This document shows, in pieces, positions 33,955 through 41,511 of a DNA stretch of 64,000 nucleotides; the stretch's first letter is position 1; every line of letters begins with the position of its first letter. The stretch comes from Siphonobacter aquaeclarae (GTDB lineage: Bacteria; Bacteroidota; Bacteroidia; Cytophagales; Spirosomataceae). Under the pieces are notes generated by a model, which worked only from the letters and a program-made list of their open reading frames with translations, did no database searches and had not been told where the DNA came from. Both the position numbers and the translations under genes were made by a program. The stretch is from assembly GCF_900103285.1 (NCBI RefSeq), contig NZ_FNGS01000003.1:671997-735996 (forward strand), given 5' to 3'.

Positions 33955-33978
33955 CCAGTCGTACCAAACTCTTTGAAG

Positions 33979-35721
33979 ATGAAACGGAATCGCATTCTAT
34001 ATACGCTGCTGATGACGGGCGCCCTGCTGGTATCGGGCTGCAACAAGGTGCTGAACCTCGATCCGCTCGACCAGCTGTCAGACGCCTCCTACTGGAAAAA
34101 CGCGAACGATTACATGCTCGCCGCCAACCAGTATTATACCTACCTCCGGACCTTTGCCGACGTACTGTACGACGTCAGCGGTTCGAACCCCAACTACCAT
34201 TCGGATTTCAAGGCTGACATTGCTGCCGTTCAGAACGCGTACAGCCGGGGGCTGAATACCGTTCCCACGACCGACAACGCCTATTCCACCGCCTATACCC
34301 GTATCCGCATCGTCAACTACCTCCTGACAAAAGCCGCTGCCTACAGCAAGCCGGATGAAATCTCGAAGTATGTCGGGGAGGCGCGGTTTTTCCGCGCGTA
34401 TCTCTACTTCGATCTGTTGCAGACCTATGGCGGCGTGCCGATCATCAGCAAACTCCTGGACCCGGCTTCGCCCGAACTCAAGGCGCCGCGGAATACCCGG
34501 GACGAAGTGGCCGACTTTATCATCGCCGATCTCAACGATGCCATCGCCAAACTGCCGTCCAAAAGTGCACAGGCGGCTACCGAGCTGGGCCGCGTGAACA
34601 GGGAAGCCGCGCAGGCCTTCCTCGGGCGGGTGGCTTTGTACGAAGGTACCTGGCAGAAATTCCGCAACAACGCGGCCCGCGCCAATGCCCTGCTGGATAT
34701 CGCCGTTTCCGCAAACAACGCTGTTATTACTTCCAATCAGTTCAGCCTGTTTGCGCCGGTGGCCCTCGGCGACTCCGCTCAGAAGTACATGTTTATCCTC
34801 GAAAACCAGAAGTCCAACCCGGCGAATATTCAGAAGTCGGCAAACAACGAATATGTCCTCGCCAACCGGTATGACCAGACCCTCCGGCAGACCCGCCAGA
34901 ATATATCCCATACGATGGGCGGGAGCGACCTGACGCAGAATTTTGTCAATCTCTACCTGTGCGCAGACGGCCTGCCGATTGAAAAATCGAAGCTCTTTAA
35001 GGGATATGCGACGATGACGTCCGAGTTTGACAACCGGGATAACCGCCTGCGGTACAACATGATGATTGCGGGGAAATACTACTGGAAGGGAAATGCCAAC
35101 TTCCGCATCGACTGGACCGGCAGCCCGGCCGAACTGGCCAACGCATTTCAGTCGCCCTTCAAACCCTATTCCAACGGCCTGAGCGGCTACCACAGCCAGA
35201 AATGGATGGCCGAACGCCAGGTGCCGGATTACGAGGAAGGGTACGATTACCCCGTCATCCGCTATGCCGAAGTGCTCCTCAACTACGCCGAGGCAGTTTT
35301 TGAGCGAACCGGCTCAATCTCCGATGCAGACTTGGACAAGTCGCTCAATCTCGTCCGGAAGCGTGTGAATAAGGGGATGCCGGCGCTCAGCAATGCCCTC
35401 GTCAGTACCAACGGCCTGGATATGCAAACCGAAATCCGCCGGGAACGCACTATCGAACTGTACCACGAAGGTTTTCGCCTCGACGACCTGAAGCGCTGGC
35501 ACAACGCTGTCGAAGTACTCGGAAAACCCCTCATCGGTATCCGGTGGACCGGCACCGAATTCCAGACCGCCTGGCCTTCGCAAAGTACAGTCGCCAAGGA
35601 TGAAAAAGGCAACATCGTCGTCGACGCCAACCGGAATTTCTCCGAGAAAAACTACCTGCTGCCGATACCGACGCAGCAGATCCAGCTGAACCCGGCGCTG
35701 GAGCAAAACCCGGGCTGGTAA
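33979..35721 (+). CDS. SusD/RagB-family surface lipoprotein
   Basis: This 580-residue protein starts at the ATG of MKRNRILYTLL; a TTG two codons upstream (33973) is a possible alternative. The lipobox Cys21 is in LLVSGCNK. SusD features include LDPLDQLSDASYWKNANDY, EARFFRAYLYFDLLQTYGGV, the conserved YPVIRYAEVLLNYAEAVFE segment and the C-terminal RERTIELYHEGFRLDDLKRW and NYLLPIPTQQIQLNP. It binds glycan at the surface over the SusC channel encoded just upstream. A terminator follows. Confidence 0.95.
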   Translation: MKRNRILYTLLMTGALLVSGCNKVLNLDPLDQLSDASYWKNANDYMLAANQYYTYLRTFADVLYDVSGSNPNYHSDFKADIAAVQNAYSRGLNTVPTTDNAYSTAYTRIRIVNYLLTKAAAYSKPDEISKYVGEARFFRAYLYFDLLQTYGGVPIISKLLDPASPELKAPRNTRDEVADFIIADLNDAIAKLPSKSAQAATELGRVNREAAQAFLGRVALYEGTWQKFRNNAARANALLDIAVSANNAVITSNQFSLFAPVALGDSAQKYMFILENQKSNPANIQKSANNEYVLANRYDQTLRQTRQNISHTMGGSDLTQNFVNLYLCADGLPIEKSKLFKGYATMTSEFDNRDNRLRYNMMIAGKYYWKGNANFRIDWTGSPAELANAFQSPFKPYSNGLSGYHSQKWMAERQVPDYEEGYDYPVIRYAEVLLNYAEAVFERTGSISDADLDKSLNLVRKRVNKGMPALSNALVSTNGLDMQTEIRRERTIELYHEGFRLDDLKRWHNAVEVLGKPLIGIRWTGTEFQTAWPSQSTVAKDEKGNIVVDANRNFSEKNYLLPIPTQQIQLNPALEQNPGW

Positions 35722-35747
35722 CTACCTGCATCTTCTCTTGACGGTTG

Positions 35748-35788
35748 GGGGCATTCGGAACGAAAAAGTATCTGAATGCCCCTTTTTC
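35748..35788 (+). terminator. Terminator after susD-like gene
   Basis: GGGGCATTC (35748-35756) pairs with GAATGCCCC (35774-35782) across a 17-nt loop, followed by five T. Confidence 0.7.
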
Positions 35789-35834
35789 ATGGGTTCTACG
35801 CCCCTGACCGGGCTCTCTTTTCCTTATCCTCTCG

Positions 35835-38800
35835 ATGAAAAACGCAACCTCCCTGAAACAGACAGCCCTGTGGCTGTCGCGCGGCCTCTGTGCCGTGCTG
35901 CTGCTGGCCGGCCTGCCGGCTCGCGGCCAGTCGTTTACCCACCCGGGCCTGCTCCACACGCAGAGCGATTTTGACCGGATGAAAACCAAAGTCACTGCCA
36001 ATGCCGAGCCGTGGAAATCAGGCTGGGATGTGCTGACGGCCAACTCCCATTCCTCCCTGACGCGGGCTTTTACGAATCCGGTGCCTTCGATTGTTTACCG
36101 GGGATACGACGGCGTCCATTCCGAAAACTACGCCTCACTTTTCCGGGATGCGGCGTCGGCGTATGCGACGGCTTTGCGGTGGAAAATTTCCGGAGACGAT
36201 GCCTACGCCGAAAAATCCATCGCCATTCTGAATGCCTGGTCGGCCGGCATGACCGAAATATCCGGCACCTCCGACAAGTTTCTGCTCGCCGGTATCCAGG
36301 GCTATCAGCTTGCCAACGCCGCCGAAATCATGCGCAGCTACAGCGGCTGGGCGTCTGCGGATTTTACCCGCTTTCAAAACTGGATGCTGACGGTATTCTA
36401 TTCCATGAATCACGACTTTCTGGTCAATCACAACGGGGCCTGTATCAGCCATTACTGGGCCAACTGGGACCTGTGCAACACGGCGTCCATGCTGGCCATC
36501 GGGGTTTTGTGTGACAGAAGGGATATCTACAACGAAGCGGTCAGCTATTTCAAGACGGGTGCCGGCGCCGGCTCGATCCAGAACGTTGTTCCCTTTCTGC
36601 ATGATAGTCTCGGACAATGGCAGGAAAGCGGCCGGGATCAGGGGCATACCGTCCTCGGGGTTGCGCTCGCCGGATCCTTTTGTGAAATGGCCTGGAATCA
36701 GGGAGATGATCTGTACGGATACGACGACAACCGCCTCCTGAAAGGCTTCGAATACATCGCTAAATACAACCTCGGCTACGAAGTGCCGTATTCGACCTAC
36801 AGCAATTGCATCGGAGTCGTACAGACCATTGTTTCGGCAGACGGACGCGGGAATCTTCGCCCGGTCTGGGAAATGGTATACAATCACTACGCCCGCCGGA
36901 AAGGCCTTTCCGTTCCACATATCGAGCGGTTTGCCCAGATCGTCAGGCCGGAAGGTGGCGGCGGCAATTTCGGGCCCAACAGCGGCGGATATGATCAGCT
37001 GGGCTATGGAACGCTGACCTTTACCCTGGATGCGCCGCCCCGCCCGAACGACCAGACGATTACCTTCCCGGCTATCGCTTCGAAAGACTACAACGCGCCG
37101 GATTTCAACCCGGGTGCGACGGCTACTTCCGGACTCGACATCGTCTATTCCGTCGTTGATCCAGCTATTGCTACGGTGAATACCGATGGAACCATTCATG
37201 TGCTGAAACCCGGTACGACGACCATCCTGGCGCAGCAAATGGGCGACGCTGCCTATAATCCGGCGCCGATTGTGTCGCAATCCCTGACAGTAAACCCCAT
37301 TCCGGGTGTTGTTGACGGTACGTGGAGCAATGCAACAGGTACTACAACGAGCACGATTTCTTCGACTGCCGGCAGCGCTGACCTCACCTGGCCGGGGCAG
37401 ACGTTTGTGGTGGGAGACCTCGTCCGCCTGACCGGTACCGTTCCGGGTGGGTTCACGACGGGAACGGCGTACCACGTCGTCGCCGCAAGCGGCAATACCC
37501 TTCAGCTTTCCAACCGCCCGAATGGAACTCCTTTTGTCGCCACAACGACCATCGCCAACGGCACGGGTATCCGGTTCCAGAAATGGTCGGTCGCGGCTAA
37601 CTGGAGCGGAGGAACGGTACCCGGTGGCGCGCAATCCACCGCGACCTTCGGCGCCACCAACTTCAGCAACATCGGAGGGGTGACGATGGACGGCAACATC
37701 ACCATCGGCTCCCTTGTTTATGCCTCCAACGGTACTTCGGAACTGCACCTTGCCAGCGGACTGAATGGCGGAACCCTCACCTTTTCCACGCTCAGCGGCG
37801 TTCCGTCGATTACCATGATCAACTCCGGTACCCGGAAGCTGTTTCTCGGAAATGCCATTAACAATGCCCGTGTACCCCTGAAAATCGTCGGAACGCAGGG
37901 CCTGCGGGTGTATACGCCCGTGTATGGCGGCGGCAACCCGGCCGGGCTGCGTATTCAGGCGGCGATGGACTGGAGCGGACTCAGCGGAGGTTTCACCCTG
38001 GCGCAGGGTACGATCGAGCTGCATAATACGACGCCCAATGCCACCGACGCCGACAATGTACTGCTGCCGCTTCAGCGGTTTTCCGTTGGAACAGAAGGGC
38101 CGGCCTTCGTCGCCTTTACGGGTACCAACGCCAGCCGCCAGACCATTGGCGCGCTCGACGGCACGGAAGACGCTTACATCGTCGCCAAAACATCGATCAA
38201 CAACGGCACTGCGACGCTCGTTATCGGCGCGGATAATCAGAACGGTAACTACGAAGGGAAACTGGGTATCGGGCCCGCCTCGCAGGCCGGAGACATGGGG
38301 CGGCTCGACATCGAGAAAACGGGTACCGGTACGCAAACCCTCGCCGGGATTATCTACAACGGCAATACCTCCGCCGGCGCCTCCAACCCGAGCCGGGTAA
38401 CGGTCAACGCCGGCAAGCTCATTCTCAGCGGGAATAACCAGTACCTGGGCGCTACCACGGTCAACGGCGGCGTTTTGGCCATCAATGGCACCGGCGTCAG
38501 CCCGGTAACCGTCAGCGCCGGTACCCTCGGTGGCTCCGGTTCGATCGGTGCTGCGCTGAGCATCGGAACGGGGAGCGGAACAGGCGCTTTTATCGCTCCC
38601 GGAAATTCTGTCGGCACGCTCACGACGACATCGCCGACTACCCTGAACGCCGACGCCACCTATGCTGTCGAGTACAACAGCGCCTCCGCGGTATTTGACA
38701 AGCTGGTTACCAACGGCCTGACCCTTCAAAATGCCAAACTCACGCTGACCAATCTCGGCGGCGACACGGTACTGACTTCCGGAAGCTGGACGATTGTGGA

Positions 38801-39455
38801 TAATACCTCGGCAGATCCCGTTGCCGGTACCTTCCTCGGTCTGGCCGAAGGAAGTACGGTTTCAGACGGTGTTAATACTTTTAAAATCAGCTATATCGGT
38901 GGAACAGGTAACGATGTGACACTGAGTATTGCCGGCGGTCCGCTGCCCGTTACCTGGCTGGATTTTCGTGCTTCGGTGACGGGAGACGGGGAGGTACTCC
39001 TCTCGTGGGCTACTGCCGACGAACGGAATAACCACCATTTCGAAATCCAGCGCAGCGCCGATGCCCGGCAATTCGAAGCCATCGGTACTGTACCGCAAAG
39101 CGCTGCCCGCCGGTATGCGTTCACGGACGTCAGACCGCTGAGCGGTATCAGTTATTACCGCCTCAAACAGGTCGACAACGACGGCGCCTATGAAACCGGG
39201 CGGGTTGTTTCGGTAGATACGCGGGGTACGTTTCAGGTAGGCCCGAATCCCTCGTCCGATATGGTTCGCCTGCGCCTACCCGAAGGCAGTGCGCTTGAGC
39301 GGGTACAGGTGACCGACCTGTCCGGACGGGTAGTACTGACCGACCACCGCCTGACGCTGTCGCTGCGGGGACTGGCCGCCGGAATGTACCTCCTGAAGGC
39401 GGAGCTGGATAACGGGCGCGTCTTTACCCGCCGGATCCTGCACCAGGAGCAATAG
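35835..39455 (+). CDS. Alginate-lyase-like secreted protein with autotransporter-type repeats and T9SS sorting domain
   Basis: This 1206-residue protein has a signal peptide ending at PARGQS. The catalytic-type region (about 35-400) has the alginate lyase fold pattern: HPGLLHTQSDFDRMK, NHNGACISHYWANWDLCN and GQWQESGRDQGHTVLG. An Ig/Bacterial_Ig2-like segment (ITFPAIASKDYNAPDF) follows. A beta-rich stretch then includes autotransporter-associated strand repeats (GKLILSGNNQYLGATTVNGG, GTLGGSGSIG). The last 75 residues are a T9SS type A sorting domain (VGPNPSSDMVRLRLP, LAAGMYLLKAELDNGR). The protein is therefore exported by T9SS and anchored or released outside. It probably cleaves a uronate-containing polysaccharide; exact substrate and catalytic residues are inferred. 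Confidence 0.87.
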   Translation: MKNATSLKQTALWLSRGLCAVLLLAGLPARGQSFTHPGLLHTQSDFDRMKTKVTANAEPWKSGWDVLTANSHSSLTRAFTNPVPSIVYRGYDGVHSENYASLFRDAASAYATALRWKISGDDAYAEKSIAILNAWSAGMTEISGTSDKFLLAGIQGYQLANAAEIMRSYSGWASADFTRFQNWMLTVFYSMNHDFLVNHNGACISHYWANWDLCNTASMLAIGVLCDRRDIYNEAVSYFKTGAGAGSIQNVVPFLHDSLGQWQESGRDQGHTVLGVALAGSFCEMAWNQGDDLYGYDDNRLLKGFEYIAKYNLGYEVPYSTYSNCIGVVQTIVSADGRGNLRPVWEMVYNHYARRKGLSVPHIERFAQIVRPEGGGGNFGPNSGGYDQLGYGTLTFTLDAPPRPNDQTITFPAIASKDYNAPDFNPGATATSGLDIVYSVVDPAIATVNTDGTIHVLKPGTTTILAQQMGDAAYNPAPIVSQSLTVNPIPGVVDGTWSNATGTTTSTISSTAGSADLTWPGQTFVVGDLVRLTGTVPGGFTTGTAYHVVAASGNTLQLSNRPNGTPFVATTTIANGTGIRFQKWSVAANWSGGTVPGGAQSTATFGATNFSNIGGVTMDGNITIGSLVYASNGTSELHLASGLNGGTLTFSTLSGVPSITMINSGTRKLFLGNAINNARVPLKIVGTQGLRVYTPVYGGGNPAGLRIQAAMDWSGLSGGFTLAQGTIELHNTTPNATDADNVLLPLQRFSVGTEGPAFVAFTGTNASRQTIGALDGTEDAYIVAKTSINNGTATLVIGADNQNGNYEGKLGIGPASQAGDMGRLDIEKTGTGTQTLAGIIYNGNTSAGASNPSRVTVNAGKLILSGNNQYLGATTVNGGVLAINGTGVSPVTVSAGTLGGSGSIGAALSIGTGSGTGAFIAPGNSVGTLTTTSPTTLNADATYAVEYNSASAVFDKLVTNGLTLQNAKLTLTNLGGDTVLTSGSWTIVDNTSADPVAGTFLGLAEGSTVSDGVNTFKISYIGGTGNDVTLSIAGGPLPVTWLDFRASVTGDGEVLLSWATADERNNHHFEIQRSADARQFEAIGTVPQSAARRYAFTDVRPLSGISYYRLKQVDNDGAYETGRVVSVDTRGTFQVGPNPSSDMVRLRLPEGSALERVQVTDLSGRVVLTDHRLTLSLRGLAAGMYLLKAELDNGRVFTRRILHQEQ

Positions 39456-39475
39456 TCGTTGCCCCACCTAAATGG

Positions 39476-39510
39476 AGAGTATGGCGCTGCGGCGCCATAC
39501 TCTTTCTTCC
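39476..39510 (+). terminator. Intrinsic terminator
   Basis: Perfect 12-bp arms AGAGTATGGCGC / GCGCCATACTCT with loop TGCG (39476-39503), followed by TTCTT. Confidence 0.78.
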
Positions 39511-39529
39511 TACTGAACCGATTCAAGCT

Positions 39530-41416
39530 ATGCGCGTTACTTTTTGGGCGCTGTTTCTGTGCTCTTTTTCTGCTTTTTCACAGGATTTCCGGCTGATATC
39601 ACCCGACGGGCGCATCGCGCTCGACGTACATCACCGCCAGGTATCGCCGGGCAAGCGGCAGCTTTCGTATGAAATGCGCTACCGGGACCGGCCCGTTGTC
39701 CGGCAGTCGGACCTTTCCATTGCCATTGATAATCACGTGTTTGAAGAAGCAATGGCGCATAAGGTAACGTCGCCTCCCGGTACAAAAGGAAAATTCTGGT
39801 GCGACAACCTCCTGGTAACCGGGCAGGAGACCCTGTCAAAAGACACGACCTGGAAGCCGGTGTACGGGGAGCGGAGCCTCGTCCGGGACCAGTACAACCA
39901 GCTGACCGTCCACCTGAAAAAAGAAGACGACCCGAACTACCGCCTGGAAGTCGTTTTCCGGGCATACAACGCGGGCGTCGCCTTTCACTATTTCTTCCCC
40001 GAACATCCGCAGGGTATGTACTACCGCGTGATGGCCGAGAACTCCGAATTTGCCCTTCCCGAAGGAACCAACGCCTGGTTTACCGGCTGGGCCCAGGGAA
40101 AATATGCGCGGCTTCCGCTGAAAGACTGGCCCGACGAAAGCGAACGGCCGCTGACGCTCGAACTGCCCGGTGGTTTCTATGCTGCCCTGGGCGAGGCAGG
40201 TTTGGCCGATTACGCCATGACCAAATTCCGCCTCCATCCCGAAAAACCGAACACCCTTGTTACATCAATGTATGAAAGCGCCGACCTGACGTCACCCGTC
40301 GGCACGCCCTGGCGGGTAGTTATGGTGGGGGAAAGGCCCGGTACGCTCCTTGAAAACAATGATATCTTCCTGAATCTCAACCGGCCGTCGGTTGTATCGG
40401 AAACCGGCTGGATCAAACCCGGCAAGATCATCCGGGAGGTAACCCTGACGACCGAAGGCGCCCGTGCCTGCATCGATTTCGCAGCGGCGCATGGGTTGCA
40501 GTACATTTTGTTTGACTGGAAATGGTACGGGCCGGCGTTTACGTTTGACTCAGATGCCAGGAAGGTCGTCGCGCCGATGGATCTCCCGGCCATCATCGAA
40601 TACGGCAACCGGAAAGGTATCGGAGTATGGTTGTATGTCAACCAGCAGGCGCTGCAGGCGCAACTGGATGATATCTTACCGCTTTATAAAAAATGGGGCG
40701 TGAAGGGACTCAAGTTCGGATTTGTGCAGGTGGGATCACACCGATGGACGACCTGGCTCGCCGACGCCATGCGAAAAGCCGCTGAAAACGGGCTGATGGT
40801 CAATGTCCACGACGAGTACCGGCCCACCGGCCTCAGCCGTACCTATCCCAATGTCCTGACCCAGGAAGGTATCCGCGGAAACGAAGAGTTCCCGGATGCT
40901 GCCCACAATACCGTGCTGCCGTTTACGCGGTACCTGTGCGGAGCAGGGGATTACACGATTTGCTACTACGACCGTCGTCTTAAAACCACACACGCCCACC
41001 AGCTGGCGATGAACGTGATTTCCTACAGCCCGCTGCAATCGGTATTCTGGTACGACAAACCGGCGCAATATGCCGGCGAGCCGGAAATAGAGTTTTTTGA
41101 GAAAGTACCCACGGTCTGGGACGATACCCGGGTCATACACGACCGCATCGGCGAGTACGTCACCCTGGCGCGGAGAAGCGGAGAAGAGTGGTTCGTCGGA
41201 TCCATCAGCGGAAACGGGGCAAGTACCTTCCGCTTGCCGCTGTCGTTTTTGCCCGACGGAAAAAAATACATACTGACCACGTATGCAGACGATGCCACCG
41301 TTTCCACCCGGACAAAAGTAAAAGTGGAAAGACGATCCGTTACTTCCCGTACTGTCCTGGACGTTAGCTTGTTACCTTCCGGCGGGCAGGCGTGGTGGCT
41401 GGCTCCCGAAAAATAA
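39530..41416 (+). CDS. GH97-family glycoside hydrolase
   Basis: This 628-residue protein has a signal peptide ending at SAFSQD. The N-terminal beta-super-sandwich (about 20-280) includes DNLLVTGQE and VAFHYFFPE. The TIM barrel (about 300-540) includes ILFDWKWYGPAF, GVWLYVNQQ, VKGLKFGFVQVG, VNVHDEYRPTG and LTQEGIRGNEE. The C-terminal beta-domain ends near SGGQAWWLAP. GH97 enzymes are alpha-glucosidases (inverting) or alpha-galactosidases (retaining). Where retaining members carry the Asp nucleophile in a KxDF motif, this protein has KFGF (G397), so a SusB-like inverting mechanism or another variant is likely. It is probably periplasmic and acts with the SusCD locus upstream. Confidence 0.93.
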   Translation: MRVTFWALFLCSFSAFSQDFRLISPDGRIALDVHHRQVSPGKRQLSYEMRYRDRPVVRQSDLSIAIDNHVFEEAMAHKVTSPPGTKGKFWCDNLLVTGQETLSKDTTWKPVYGERSLVRDQYNQLTVHLKKEDDPNYRLEVVFRAYNAGVAFHYFFPEHPQGMYYRVMAENSEFALPEGTNAWFTGWAQGKYARLPLKDWPDESERPLTLELPGGFYAALGEAGLADYAMTKFRLHPEKPNTLVTSMYESADLTSPVGTPWRVVMVGERPGTLLENNDIFLNLNRPSVVSETGWIKPGKIIREVTLTTEGARACIDFAAAHGLQYILFDWKWYGPAFTFDSDARKVVAPMDLPAIIEYGNRKGIGVWLYVNQQALQAQLDDILPLYKKWGVKGLKFGFVQVGSHRWTTWLADAMRKAAENGLMVNVHDEYRPTGLSRTYPNVLTQEGIRGNEEFPDAAHNTVLPFTRYLCGAGDYTICYYDRRLKTTHAHQLAMNVISYSPLQSVFWYDKPAQYAGEPEIEFFEKVPTVWDDTRVIHDRIGEYVTLARRSGEEWFVGSISGNGASTFRLPLSFLPDGKKYILTTYADDATVSTRTKVKVERRSVTSRTVLDVSLLPSGGQAWWLAPEK

Positions 41417-41431
41417 ACCGGCCCCCCAAAA

Positions 41432-41491
41432 AATGTCTGTGTCGTCTGTGAAGTCTGTGAGAAAAATCAGCACACAGACTTCACAGACATT
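41432..41491. repeat. Palindromic TCTGTG-unit repeat between convergent genes
   Basis: The left arm (41432-41459) has three TCTGTG units, while the right arm (41471-41491) has only two complementary ones, so one 9-nt unit has been gained or lost. It lies between convergent GH97 and GH63-like genes and could terminate transcription on both sides. Confidence 0.85.
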
Positions 41492-41511
41492 AAGCTGTTC
41501 AGGGAGAGATA

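Noticed and set aside
36135-38729. Very long antisense frame (864 codons) opposite the alginate-lyase-like gene
   Set aside because: Domains and T9SS signal are all on the + strand; the antisense product shows no domain.
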